Positions 1-11,542 of a DNA stretch of 64,000 bases are shown here, one piece after another (positions within the stretch are counted from its first letter, which is position 1; every line of letters begins with the position of its first letter). Source of the stretch: Conoideocrella luteorostrata. Lineage: Eukaryota; Ascomycota; Sordariomycetes; Hypocreales; Clavicipitaceae. Under the pieces are notes generated by a model. The model was not told where the DNA came from and searched no databases. It saw only the letters and a list, made by a program, of their open reading frames with translations. The position numbers were made by a program, and so were the translations under genes. The stretch is from assembly GCA_032433595.1 (NCBI GenBank), contig JASWJB010000153.1, forward strand, positions 32,928 through 96,927. The letters are read 5' to 3'.

Positions 1-100
1 TCGATATCGATCGACCAGTGGAGCAAATCGATATGATCGAAATGGCAATCGGTTCGAATAATCGATTCGATCATTTCGACTGCTCGATCGATTTCGAAGC
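1..100. other. TCGA/ATCGAT-rich segment
   Basis: Dense in the words TCGA and ATCGAT, so locally rich in short palindromes. One forward frame is open across it but has no start and stops soon after. I recognise no gene. A short (GCTGTA)n run follows at about 104-125, and nothing is recognised from there to 424. Confidence 0.4.
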
Positions 101-424
101 TTGGCTGTAGCTGTAGCTGTAGCTGTTGATGCGGACGCTGATGAGTGCGTGGGAGGCGCTGGTTCTTCCGACATGTCGAGCAGGTGTGTGAGTGAGGATA
201 GGCGGGTGGATGGAGAGGGTGAACTTGTGGCGTGGGAGAGAGATCAAGGGGCTATTTTCGAGGAGAAATGCGCAATTTGGAGTTGTTTTCAGTTACATGT
301 AGATGAATTTGGTGGCTACGTTTTGCTCTTCTAGGGTGTAATCCAGGGAGAATGAGCCGTTCTTTTTCGACCAACTTTCGACGCATAATTCAGCATAAAA
401 TGGGCACTAGGCTTAAATTAGTAG

Positions 425-1151
425 GGCGTCACACATAATTTTGAGCAAAGCATCTATATCTTGCACAAATCTCTGTCTATCCCTGCTGACGATGTACGGG
501 TAAATACCTCAATTGGGCTAGAATACCAAGAAATATACGAATTCTACCGATTTCTTGGGCACAAAAAAGTTGGTGGTAATTCTACCGGCTGTTTTGCGAG
601 AAAGATTGACCTAGAATCTTTCCCTGTCAAAATGAGCGTTATCTTTGACCCGCAAGGCATCCCAACGAAGCATTTTTTCACCGAAGACAATAATGATGAC
701 GATATTAGGCTTGCTGTCACAAGTGAGCAGCTATGGAAGTCGGTCTCTAAGGCAGTGGAAAAAATGTCCTTGATTTCTATCTAATTGACGGGAATTCGGC
801 TGCTATTTATCTCTACGATATTCCTCTTTTCGTGCATTTATTCCATTCCATTGATTCTGACGATATCGTCGATATCGTCCGTTTCCGGTGATGTTGAATT
901 CCTCGTGCGGGGCGCATTCCTCGGCATCGTTCAATTTTGACGATATTGAATGCTTCCGGTCGTATGATTCTGATGAATTTGAACGCTTCCGACGATGTTG
1001 AATAATTCCGGTCGCATTGTGTGTTTTCGGTGATATTGAGTGCATCGTGCATTGGTTGTGAAGAATGCTTCCTGTGACACTTGCGATAGTAATCACAGCA
1101 TTTTGTGATTTATATTTTTCTGCTAGTATGTGGGCGGAAATGATCCTCTAG
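425..1151 (+). pseudogene. Unrecognised coding remnant split by a solo LTR
   Basis: A forward frame is open from 425 with no convincing ATG. It encodes about 97 residues of protein-like sequence (for example VIFDPQGIPTKHFF and an acidic EDNNDDD run) up to the target site at 714. The LTR at 715-1079 then interrupts it. With the LTR and one CTTGC duplicate discounted, the same frame runs on for about 22 residues to a TAG at 1149-1151, so the LTR entered an existing reading frame. I do not recognise the family. It may be an internal exon, or a fragment that was already degraded. Confidence 0.45.
715..1079 (+). mobile_element. Solo LTR, family LTR-D
   Basis: 365 bp, starting TGTCACAAGTGAGCAGC and ending CTTCCTGTGACA, so it has a 7-bp terminal inverted repeat TGTCACA/TGTGACA. 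It is flanked by perfect 5-bp duplicates CTTGC (710-714 and 1080-1084). A TATTTAT box near 812 supports plus orientation. No internal element sequence lies beside it, so it is a solo LTR. Confidence 0.9.
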
Positions 1152-1799
1152 GCTGACAAGGTTGAATTCCCGTGCGTTGTGGACTTGGCAAATTTGGTCA
1201 GATCAAATAGTATAGCTATAAGTAGTGCGATTATGCCCTTCAAGAAGAAGGAGAACCGCAGAATTGACAAAAGTTTTCCTCCGAAGTTTACTACAGCATT
1301 TTTGCCACACATATTTATTTATTAATTTATTTAATAAAAGTGTGCAGTTGCTCCACAAGAGGCAAGCGACCTGCACAACCATTTGATCTCGGCGAAAGAA
1401 AGGATACCACGAATTACAGGAGCCTTTTGGGTGAAGCCTTCTACGAAGTGTACGGAGCGTTACTGGGCGTGTGTCAGACCTTAGTATACGTGAGTGCTGG
1501 GGGTGTGTCTTTTGGGTCGACAAACTAGAAGCCCACAAAATTCATCAGCAACAAGAGCATTATATTAGACTTCTGGAAGGGATACAGAGACTTAATGCTA
1601 AACTCTCCTCAGTGCTCTAGATACTATCTTCTATGATCTTCATTGCATAGCAAAGAGTGTATTTTTTACTCTCTGTCAATGGCTGCAGGATAATACCGAA
1701 GTTAAAGTAAGTAAGGATATGTCAGTTAAGCAAAAGGTTCTTATCTTCCTTTGGATTGGCCGCATTTTGGTAGTAGGTAGCTAGTCTGCTGTACTAGAC
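1152..1799. other. Intergenic, nothing recognised
   Basis: Short overlapping reading frames on both strands (about 1203-1538 and 1340-1528) have no recognisable motif. The tract around 1310-1340 is TTTATT-rich. Confidence 0.4.
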
Positions 1800-2840
1800 C
1801 TACGCACTTGAATCAGATGATTCGGACGACTCTAAAACTTTCTCCAGCCTTGGCTGGGTGACTCTTGCTTTAATATTGAGCCGTCGTCTTGCCGAAAACC
1901 GCAAGAACTTGCTTCTGATGGCCCAAAGCTGTTTGCTCTGCTTGTCATATCGCCCAGCCGCAAGCCATGCAACAGTCCGCTACCGTAGCCGTGCCCAAAA
2001 ACTCCAGCTCTCTGGCACCTTGAAATTCGACATGGAGGCATATTCAAAGTAGATTGGGTAGTACCCAGCGAGATCCCAGTCCAGCAGCCATGCATCCCCT
2101 GACGCGTCGATCATGATATTGCGAGGGGCAAGATCATGGTGTGTCAGCACAAACGTTTTCGCTTCAAGATCTAATGATGGTTTCAAAGCTGCTTGATCAT
2201 GAGTGCTTTTTTTGTATTCATGCCTGATGGATCTGAAGTTTGCCCAGAAGGCCAGGAAGTCCATGACACATCTGACGGTCGCCCTTGCTGGTAGTCCGAA
2301 CCGGTCATCTAACCAGAAAGACCTGCAGCTTCCAGTGACAAGTGATCCGGCACTGTCCGAGGAAATGGACCGCGTTAGAGATACAAAGCGGCGGAGCTGG
2401 AGGGCCAAACGAAGAGACGCATGCCAGCCTAGCCCAGGCCAAGAATCTTCCAATGTCCTGCCCTCAATTCGTTCCATGACAAGGAGGTCCACGTCTGGAC
2501 ACGGAATCAACCGTATCAATTGCGGCGTGCGTATGCCGAGTGCTCGCGCAATTTCAATTGCCTTGATGGTATCGGCGAGGCAGTCCGGCCTGTAGGCTTT
2601 GGCGAAGAATCGGCTTGACAGGAGCACAATTCCATTATGTCTTTCTAGCCTCGGGCTCTGCGAGATTAGTGCCTTGATCTCGGCATCTGACCCGTACAGA
2701 ATTATATCATTGGGTGGTGCTGCTCTCGGCATGATAACTGCGTCAGCTTCAAACTGTAAACCTGGCGGGAAAGTTAGCGCGCTGGACAGGGCGTAGGGGA
2801 GTTCATGGACAATGGGGCAGCAGACATGAGCAAGTGACAT
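1800..2840 (-). pseudogene. APH-family (aminoglycoside phosphotransferase-like) kinase with in-frame stop
   Basis: A frame from ATG at 2840 encodes an APH/ChoK-type small-molecule kinase. The catalytic loop is THHDLAPRNIMID and the metal-binding motif is LLDWDLAGYYP; the upstream LLVMERIEGRTLEDSW is typical of fungal APH-like proteins. A TAG at 1980-1982 ends the frame after 286 residues. The same frame then continues for another 59 residues to a TAG at 1800-1802, including WAIRSKFLRFSARRR, which looks like the usual C-terminal helix. The first TAG is probably a CAG-to-TAG nonsense change, so I call it a pseudogene, although the shorter protein keeps the catalytic core. An LTR-B fragment lies about 30 bases upstream. 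The substrate is unknown; the family name does not imply drug resistance. Confidence 0.75.
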
Positions 2841-2872
2841 GATGACTAACCGGCGTCATGCCTGTCGTGCGC

Positions 2873-2982
2873 GGGCGAGAGGCGCGCTAGGGTGGCCACG
2901 TGACCTTTACCTGCAATTGCTTGTATGCTTGACGAGGGATTCCAACAAGAAATCAAGAACAATTTTCCACTGCAAAGCATTA
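2873..2982 (-). mobile_element. LTR-B 5' fragment with an adjoining LTR-D scrap
   Basis: 2873-2947 is the reverse complement of the LTR-B start: GGTGGCCACGTGACC, then a GACGAGGGATTCCAACA end. The next 35 bases resemble the LTR-D stretch reading AATCAAG..AATTTT..CACTGC. Both are truncated. Confidence 0.65.
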
Positions 2983-3059
2983 GATGATTCGTACCTGGTA
3001 CGTCAATTACAGTCATTACTCTCTAATAGAATAAAGACTGCAAGATCTCCATCCTAGCA

Positions 3060-3735
3060 AAAAGGGAGACGGCTCATAGCCTCGTACTTTTCCCGCTCAC
3101 AGTCTTCTCCTTTTTCTCACAACCCGAGCGACAAACCACCCATCCCGCCGGGATTCTGTGCGCTGCCTGCTGCAGAGTTGCCGCGCGCGCCAGGAGTGCA
3201 TTTTACGGGTTGCTGTCAAGTGCACCATGATCTCTGCGTTCCTGCGAGTCTTGTGCGCCAGGTTTCGTGCCGGCTGGTGGGCCGGTGGTCGAGTTGTGGT
3301 TGTTGGCGTGCAATCTGGTTTTTGGCGGATTTCACGCTCTATGTTTAGGTTCGCGCCCTGCTTTTTATTTAATTACATACGATACGCTCTTGTGTATCTT
3401 TTGCACTAGGTTTAGTTTTTTCTTGTCATATTGCTGTTGTGTTGTGCTCTGTTGATGCGCCTAGAAGTCCCCAAGTCGCTGAACTCCTGACCAAGCAGGT
3501 TTTTTTTTTGTAGATTATGCACCAAGTATTTTGTTTTACGCTCTGACTTTAATTGCACCTTGTGCGCTGGGCTCCTGTGCATCTTTCGCACCAGGCTTGG
3601 TTTTATCTTGTCATGTTGCTGTTATGTTGTGTGCTGTGTTCCTTTTGTGTTACCTACCAGCCCCCCCTCTCCCTTCCCCCCGTATCGCTGGTCCTGACCA
3701 GGCCCTGCTTTTTCTGCACCTCGGGCGCTGCTGTT
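3060..3735 (+). repeat. Composite repeat copy A, head module (H)
   Basis: Starts near GGGAGACGGCTCATAGCC, then TCACAACCCGAGCGACAAACC, TGTGCGCTGCCTGC and repeated GCGCCAGGTTT / TTTTGTTTTACGCTC sub-units, and ends with a C-rich tract and CCCTGCTTTTTCTGCACC. The same order of landmarks recurs at about ten places in the window. No conserved gene is seen. Confidence 0.7.
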
Positions 3736-4707
3736 CTTGCGTGGACAGCATCATCATCATCAACAGCAACGGCATCAGCAGCAGCAGCGGCAACATCCTC
3801 ATCGGCAGCAATGGAGTCACCATCATCATCAGCAGCAGCAGCAATGGCATTATCTTCATTATCAGGTGACATTTCTCCCTCTCTCCCGCTACTATGGTGA
3901 CCAGAATTCTGACCGGAATCCTAACCTGTGGCCATCATCATTAGCAGCGGCAGCGGCAGCACTATAAGCTGACTTTTCCCCTCCCGACCGCGACTATCGA
4001 GACCAGAATCCTGACCTGTGGCCATCATCAACATAATCATTATCACCATCAGCAGCGGCATCATTACCAGTAGCGGCAGCGGCATCATCATTAGCAGCAG
4101 CAGCATCATTTGACTTTTCCCCCGACCGACCGACACTATCATGACCAGAATCCTGGCCTTTGGCCATCATCAGCAGCAGCAGCAGCATCATCTGACTTTT
4201 CCCCCGACCGACCGCTATTGTCGTAACTGTCTTTCCAACCTTTTCCTGGCCTCTGGCCATCATCTTCATCAGCAGCGGCAGCGGCGAAATTTCTTGCGTG
4301 GGCAGCACATCCTCATCAACAGCAACGGTATCATCTGACTTTCCCCCCCCCGACCGCTGCTATCGTGACCCGAATCCTGACCTGCGGCCATCATCAGCAG
4401 CACCGGCATTATCATCATCGGCAGCAGCGACATTTCTTGCGTGGGCAGCAACATTCTCATCACCAGCAGCGGCATCATCATTGACAGCAGCATTAACATT
4501 AGCAGCTGACTCTCCCCTCTCCCTACCGCTACTATCGTGACCGGGAATCCTGACCGGAATTCTGACCCGTGGCCATCATCATTAGCAGCAGCAGCAGCAG
4601 CATCATCAGCTGACTTTTCCTCTCCCGACCGCGACTATCGAGACCAGAATCCAGACTAGTGGGCCATCATCGGCAGCAGCAGCGACATTTCTTGCGTGGG
4701 CAGCGAC
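3736..4707 (+). repeat. Composite repeat copy A, trinucleotide module (T), left part
   Basis: Imperfect CATCATCAGCAGCAGCGGC tracts alternate with a spacer built around GACTTTTCCCCTCCCGACCG, CTATCGTGACCAGAATCC and GACCTGTGGCCATCATC. TTTCTTGCGTGGGCAGC punctuates the tracts. Many long frames across it (poly-His, poly-Met, poly-Asp/Ala) come from the repeat. The tract is cut at 4707 by the gypsy element and resumes at 11817. Confidence 0.75.
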
Positions 4708-4981
4708 TGTCAGAGATTACTGCTTGTGAGGGCATTCAGAAGCCACGTGATGTCGTGAGTCTAGTGACGCACCTCAGCCTATGGGAGGAGTATAGCATAC
4801 AGCTAGCAAACTCTTCGCTGCGGGGTAACAGCGAAGCATAAGTAAGGAAGGAGGAGACCAGATTATTAGATAGCCAGAGATTAAGACTATTCATAATACA
4901 GTGCTACCTTATTGCTAAGAAGCTACAAATACTTTAGAAGTCTTATCTATTACTCTGCTTTACTAGTACCTAGTTATAATA
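4708..4981 (+). repeat. 5' LTR of the gypsy element
   Basis: Begins TGTCAGAGATTACTGC. The outer 150 bases keep CACGTGATGTCGTGAG and similar C/G-containing words, while the inner end has decayed to CCTAGTTATAATA. Pairs base for base with 11543-11816. Confidence 0.92.
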
Positions 4982-5689
4982 ATTTTAATCTCTTTACCCT
5001 TAGGGCAGTAAACTATTAAATAAGATACCTATTAAGATAGTTAACATAAACACACTAATTAAGTAAGTACCTAGTAATAATAGCATAGTAATAAGTAACT
5101 ATTTATAGGATACTCTTTCCCCCTAACTAATAAGCTAAACTCTTTAGGAAAGAAACAAAAATATACTAAATAAAGCTATTAAACTAGTAGCTAAGAAGCT
5201 ATAAATAATTAAAAAACGCTATAAGCTTATAAAACTTTAAAGGAGTATCTAAGAAGAAGAGATAAGCCTATAGTAAATAGGGCTACTAAAGAAGAGGCTA
5301 TTACCTTTGTTTAGCACTAAGAGCATAGTGTTTTAGCTATAATATAGTATTATAAAGGCATAGCTTAAGACCCCTATATATAAGAGTAATACCTATAAAA
5401 GCCTATAGAACTTCCTCTTTAACCTAAATATAGCCTTTACTATAGATTACTATAACTTTCCTAATAATATTACTAAGGTTATATATACTAATAGCTACCT
5501 CGCTAATAATATAAAGTAATAATAGCTATATTATACTACTATTAATAAGCTAGTTTTATATTAAGATTATACCTAGGATAGCTTTATAATATAGCTAAAG
5601 AAAGGAATAATTAATAAAGAATTATACTACTTAAAAGTAACTAAGACACTAATAAGGCTAAGGCAAGAAAAGGGTTAATCCTTCTAAGA

Positions 5690-6110
5690 GTATAAGAAAA
5701 TCTAGGGAAAGGTAAAAGTAAAACTCCCTAAGAAAATTAAAGAAAGTATCTTAATTTATATATTTATTAATAGCCTAAATAATATTATAAGGAAGTAAGT
5801 ACTTAGCTAAGAGTTCCTAAAGAGTTAGAACTATTTAATAGGTTAAGGCAAAAAAGTAGAAGTTACTATAAACCTACCTAGCTAGGCTAGGGATAGGACC
5901 CCTAAAAGGAATTACTTAAGCTTGCTATCTCTAGTAAATAAAAGACTAAATAATAATAAGGAAGTAGTGTTTACCTCTAATACTTACTTAGCCTAGCTAA
6001 ATAAGGTAACTTACTATAAATGCTAGAAGACTAGCTATATCTCCCCTAAGTGCATAGAACCTAATTATAATACCTATAGTAGTAACTATTACACTATTAT
6101 TATATATAGC
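5690..6110 (+). pseudogene. Gag remnant with CCHC zinc knuckle
   Basis: Capsid-like residues such as KVKLPKKIKESILIYIFINS precede a zinc-knuckle remnant (about 6010-6056) that reads YYKC then KTSYISPKC. One cysteine and the histidine have become tyrosine (TGC and CAC to TAC/TAT changes). Nonsense codons interrupt it. Confidence 0.75.
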
Positions 6111-6229
6111 AAAAGTAGTGACTATATTACTACTAATACAAATAGAACACCTATTATAGTATTCTATTAATAGGGGCTTAGGTTTACTATAAATAACACT
6201 AAAGACTTACGCATAAGGATAAAGGTAAA

Positions 6230-6660
6230 ATTATAGCAAGGATATAGCTAAGTAACTATACTAGCGCTATTTAACCTAGGTGTAACTAACATTATTATTA
6301 ACCCTAAACTATTAAATAATATAAATTAAAGTAATATATAAAAGGACCCTATGTAACTAAAAGGCGTAGTAAATATACTACTAGAGCACTATAGAATCCT
6401 TAACTATATTATTAAAATTAAAGATAGCACTAATTATATATAAATATATTAACTTAGCTACTATATAGTAAAGACTAAAGAGGACTTACTTTTAAGACTT
6501 AACTATATTACTACTTATAAACTAATAGTAATATTATAGGAGTTTAAATATTAAAGATACCTTATTATAGTGTTAAGACTTTTACTAGCCTAAGGCAAGC
6601 AATAAGTTTACTATAAAGTAAAGAAGTTAGTTATTATACTAATTTTATAAGGAGAATTCT
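6230..6660 (+). pseudogene. Retropepsin-like protease remnant
   Basis: ALFNLGVTNIIINPKL matches the usual start of a gypsy aspartic protease (ALxDSGAxxxFI) with the catalytic Asp replaced by Asn and Ser/Ala altered by transitions. The position between gag and reverse transcriptase fits. The call rests on position as much as sequence. Confidence 0.55.
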
Positions 6661-6819
6661 AACTTAATTAAGTAATAATACTAAATAAAAATAAAGAGAG
6701 TAATAAGGAAGCTATAAGGGAGTTACCTAAGGCTTACACTAAATATTAGGATATTTTCTTAAGAGAAGCTATTATAATGCTACCCCCTTTTAGTAAATAA
6801 ATATATATAATTAAATTAG

Positions 6820-8060
6820 AGGAAGGCTAAACACCCCTATAGAGACTTATCTATAACCTTGCTAAAAAAGAGCTATAAGTACTCTATAAATACCTAGCTA
6901 GCGTTACTAAGCAAGGATAAATAAAAAGATTAATAAGCCTAGTTAATGCCTTAATCCTCTTTATGCTAAAGAAGGGAGGCTAGCTATGCCTATATGTGGA
7001 TTATTAAGGCCTTAATAAGGTTATAAGGAAGGATAAGGCACCCTTGCCTTTAGTGACTAAAATCCTTAATAGGTTAAAGGGCGTAAAAGTATATACTAAG
7101 ATTAACCTTAAAGATATATACTATTAGCTATATATTAGCAAGGGTAATAAGTAGAAGACTGCCTTTTAATGCTAATATAGCTACTTTAAATATCTTATAA
7201 TGCTATTTAAGCTAGTTAATACTCTAGCTACCTTCTAAGAATATATTAATAATACTCTAGGGAACCTAATTAATACTATTTATATTATATACCTTAATAA
7301 TATATTAATATATAGTAGTAACCCTATAGAACATAAGCAGTATATATAGTAAGTCCTTAAAAAGCTAAGATAAGCTAAATTATATATAAATATTAATAAG
7401 TGTGAGTTTTCTATAACTAAAGTAGGATTCCTAGGATTTATTATAATAAATAAGGGGATTAAAATAAAACCTAAGTATATTTAAGTTATTATAAACTAGC
7501 TACTACCTAGTAATGTATTAAAGATTTAGTTTTTTTTAGGATTTATAGGCTTTTACTAAAGATTTATTAAAGGGTATAGTAAAATAACTATCCTACTAAT
7601 AAACCTACTAAAAGGAGATATAATAAGAAGTATTATATTACTAAGTAGTATAATAGTAGCCTTTAAAGAGCTAAAGCAGTGCTTCTAGGAAGTATTTATC
7701 TTAATATACTTTAACTTAAATACACTATTAAGAATAGAAACTAACGCATTAGGGTTTATAATTAGCGTAATCTTAGCGTAGTTATAGCTAGATTGCTAGC
7801 ATTTAATTACCTATATATTAAAGAAGTTATCTCCCGTGGAAATTCGCTATATAATCCCTAATATAAAGCTACTAGCTATTTAAGAGGCATTTAAAACATA
7901 GAGATATTACCTTGCTTATTCCACACACTTAATCTGTATTATTATAGATTATTTAAACTATAAGTACCTAGTATTTAAACTAAAGCTAATAAGTAGGTAA
8001 GTTACTGCTTTAAATAAGCTATACTTATTTAATTTTATTATTAAGTATAGACTAAGTATT
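6820..8060 (+). pseudogene. Reverse transcriptase and RNase H remnant
   Basis: Fingers/palm motifs are readable: LCLYVDY, GLNKVIRKDKAPLPLVTKIL, KVYTKINLKDIYY and VGFLGFII. The catalytic YxDD box (about 7283-7318) reads IYLNNILIYS: both aspartates have become asparagine by G-to-A change. RNase H starts near 7725 with LRIETNALGFIISVIL, where the usual D of ETDAS is also N. Stops at former Gln, Arg and Trp codons make it non-functional. Confidence 0.88.
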
Positions 8061-8169
8061 ACTAATTTAGCTAATAGTTTATCTAAGTAGTTAAACTATT
8101 TTAATAAGGAGGCAATAGTGTAAGTAAAGGCCTTATAGTTACTAACCTTTCTAAAGAGGTTTATAAATA

Positions 8170-8368
8170 GTAAGTAATAAGGTAATAGTTATACTATAGG
8201 GTATAATAAGGCTACCTTATTTAATTAAGTAAAGAGTAAGTAGTAAGGTAATAGTTATACTATAAGGTATAATAAGGCTACCTTATTTAATTAAGTAAAG
8301 AGTAAGAAGCAAGGTAGCGCTTATACTATAAGGTGTAATAAGGCTACCTTACCTAATTAAGCAATTAG
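8170..8368 (+). repeat. Three-copy 66-bp tandem repeat inside the gypsy element
   Basis: Three adjacent units with period 66 (landmark GGTAAT/GGTAGC at 8181, 8247 and 8313) lie between RNase H and integrase. Each reads as 22 residues around GNSYTIGYNKATLFN. The period is a multiple of three, so it extended the linker of the polyprotein without a frameshift. Confidence 0.8.
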
Positions 8369-8739
8369 TATATAGTAGGTTAGCAGTAATATTATTAAAT
8401 ATATTACGCTAATTTCTAAGATATTACTTACTTTTAATAAGTTAGAGTTATAGTAAAGCCCTTAGCTAGTAAAGTTAAGACTAGCTCTAACATAACTAGC
8501 TAGCTAGAGTACTATAGTAAGGCTCCTAGCTATTAGGAGAGCCTTTATAGTAGGCTCCCTAGCGAATATATTAAATAAAGGTAGCTATTTATTAGCACCT
8601 TTTATTTTTAAGTTATTATTAAAAATATAATAAAGGGATACCTTTATAGTTTAATAAAGAAAGCAGCTTATAAGTAGCTCTAGGGTTATAACCTAAGGGC
8701 ATAAGCCCTAGGAAATTAACAAAAAAGGACTCCTCCTAT

Positions 8740-9700
8740 ATAAGGAATATATTTATGTTCTAGGAGGCCTTAGGAAGGAAATAATACTACTAGTTTATAA
8801 TAACTTAGTAGCAGGATATTATAGAGTTAGTAAAATACTATAATAACTTACCTCTTAGTATTACTAGCTAGGCATAAAGAAGTATATTAAGGACTATATT
8901 TATATATACTTAAACTACTAAGTTTTAAAGCTAAGGTTACATTATTTATATAGTAAACTAGTAATGTTACTAGTGCTAGATTACCCCTTTTAAGAGCTAT
9001 CTATAGACTTTATTACTAGGCTGCCCCTTATTAGCATATATAGAAATAAGATTTATAATTTAATTCTTATAATTATAAATAGATTCTCTAAGTATGCTAT
9101 TTATAAGCTAGTATTAAAGCAAATAACTAGTAATAATTTAGCTATAATCTTCTTAGACTAAGTGTTTAAGGACTATAAAATGCCTAAGGGTATTATAACT
9201 AATTAAGGCACTACTTTTATAAGTAGTTTTTAGAGAACCTTTTATTACCTTATTGCTACTAAGTAATAACTTAGCACTGCTTTTTATCTATAAATAAATA
9301 GCTAAACCAAGCGAATAAACTAGATCTTAGAGCACTACCTTAGAGCTTTTAGCAGCATAGAGTAGACTAACTAGCTAGATAGATTACTATTAGCTTAGTA
9401 TACCTATAATATAAGCTCTTATATAGCTTATAGCTATGCCCTAGTAAAGGCGCTATAAGGTTATACACCGCAAGGCTTAATATATATTATTAAGCCCCTT
9501 AATATTATTAATAAATAAGTAAAGAATTAAGCACTAAAGCTTTAGACTAAATATATAGTAATTAAGTAATTACTTAGCAATATATAAGCTAAGTACACTA
9601 AGTACTATAACTAAAAAAGGACTATATAAAAGTTTAAAGAGGGAGACTATATATTATTATTTATAAAGAATATTAATATATAGTAACCTAGTAAAAAGCT
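8740..9700 (+). pseudogene. Integrase remnant
   Basis: The N-terminal region reads VAGYYRVSKIL-like, the first catalytic Asp is present in LSIDFITRLP (about 8995-9025), the second has become Asn in GIITN..GTTFISSF (about 9190), and the catalytic Glu region reads RIN.ILEHYLRAF (about 9310). The C-terminal part includes KFKEGDYILLFIKN, the usual GD/V-LL motif. Numerous nonsense codons. Confidence 0.87.
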
Positions 9701-9924
9701 AGCACTAAAGTATCTTAGACCTTATAAAATCATTAAAGCTATAGGCCACTATAATATAGCATACTAGTTATAAATGCCTAGTAACTCCTAGATATATAAT
9801 ATATTCTATATCTTAAGTCTAGAGCCCTTCTACAGGGATATTAGCTAAGTAATTACTATAAGTAGCAAGATAGTGCCTTAGAATTAAAAACTAAGTACTA
9901 AGTTAAACGCATAATTACCTATAA

Positions 9925-10030
9925 ATATAATAAAAAGCGCTACTAATACCTAGTTAAGTGGGAAGGCTATAGCACCCCTAAGAATTTATAGCTACTATGC
10001 TAAGATTTTATAACTAAAGACCTTACTAAT
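9925..10030 (+). pseudogene. Chromodomain remnant at the integrase C terminus
   Basis: YLVKWEGYSTPKNL is the chromodomain core (Y-L-V-K-W-x-G-Y), here ending the gypsy polyprotein. In chromoviruses this domain is thought to steer integration toward modified histones. It places the element in the chromovirus lineage. Confidence 0.88.
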
Positions 10031-10079
10031 ACCTATAATTAATAAGTTTATAGCTAAATAGCTATAATAGTGCTAAGAT

Positions 10080-11542
10080 TACACTATGTAAGTACACTAT
10101 TACTTAGGATCTTACACTTAGCTAGTATAAATAAATTTAATTTAACTCTAAGGCTATTAAAACCCTTACCTTACTATTAAAATAAAATAACTAAATTACT
10201 ATTACTTTGCTACTACTTAATTACTTTTCTTAACTAATAGTGTCCTTTATATCTAATTAATACAAGAGCTTTTTAAGGTTAATAAGAAAGCCTAAGGGGG
10301 CTACTTATATAAGAAGGAGCTCTTAATATTTAGAAAACTAACTATAAGTTAGCTATAAGTTTACTCTTAAGAAATAGGGGAGAACTACTTATAAGCTAGC
10401 TATTTTTATATATAAAGCGTAAATAGTTTATAATTTCTAAGGAGGCATAAGTATAAGTAATGTTATATAGCTATAAGATTATAGTATAGTTACTAAGAGC
10501 TACCTTACAAGTAGCTATAACCTTAGCCTAAGCACATTAAGTATAACCCTCTTTGTCCTTATTCTTCTCCTTAGCTAAGCTATAAACTAGCTTCTTATAA
10601 GCTTTAATAAAACTATTAAATTTATAATAGTGCTCCTCCTCTTTAGTTTTAACACTATCCCTCTTAGCTATAAGAGCCTTATAGGTATAATAAGTATATT
10701 AACTAAGCTAGTAATAAGTTAATAATAAGATTATAATAATATAAAGCATATAAAAGTACTAAAATATAGGGTTTATTATTCTTAAAATAATAAGTATATT
10801 TAGTAGTATTTACTAGTAAAGGTTAATAAAGAATAAGTAATAACTTAGTAGCTTACTTATAACTTAATACTAGGAGGTAAGTAGTAGGTTTTAGTAAGCC
10901 CTTCTTTATATACTCTAGATTAGGCTTTAAGCTATTATTAGCTAAGATAGGCTTAAACTTTTAATTAGTAAACCTATATATATAATATTAATAAATTAAA
11001 TACTCTTAACTAGTAAAGAGTTAGTAGTAAATAAAGCCTAGAGAAGTAGTATATTAATAAGTAAGTAGTGTGTTCCTTTACTAGGGTAGTGGGTTAATTA
11101 CCTTTCCCTTTAGGGATAGTTTTATAAGCTTTAAGTATAATAGCTAATAGTAAGTTAGCTCTATATACACTATGTAACACATTAGAATAAGTACTTACTA
11201 AAGTAGATTAAAATTATAAAGCATTAATATCTATAGGTAAAGAAGAGTAAGTTAATATATATATATAGCTATATTACTACTTATTTATAAGCAGTAAGTA
11301 GCTATATTTTACTTATAAAAAAAGAATAATAATAAGAGAGAAAGAGAAAAAAAAAAGGAAGGAGCAAGGGGGAGCGCTTACTTATATAGTTAAGTGTGTA
11401 AGCTAATAGCTATTAGGGTATAGAGTCACTAGCTAATCTAGCTATTTACCCTAAAACTTATAAATAAAAAAATACTACTTACTATAACCTAGCTATTACT
11501 TAGTTATAACTAAGCATAGTCGCGAGGTAAGAGGGGTAACTC
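10080..11542. other. A+T-rich 3' region of the gypsy element
   Basis: About 1.4 kb between the chromodomain and the 3' LTR, unusually long for gypsy. It is RIP-degraded. On the minus strand 10510-10695 reads a helical, charged stretch (SVKTKEEEHYYKFNSF then IKAYKKLVYSLAKEKNKD), possibly an antisense accessory reading frame. Nothing else is recognised. Confidence 0.5.

Noticed and set aside
101..334. Small frame with AVAVAV start
   Set aside because: It starts at TTG in a (GCTGTA)n run and has no recognisable motif.
3531..4841. Long overlapping frames encoding poly-His/Gln, poly-Met/Leu or Asp/Ala
   Set aside because: They follow directly from ATC/AGC repeats, appear in several frames on both strands, and lack start context or domains. 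The same holds at 14050-14460, 27012-27441, 46708-47644 and 52651-53333.
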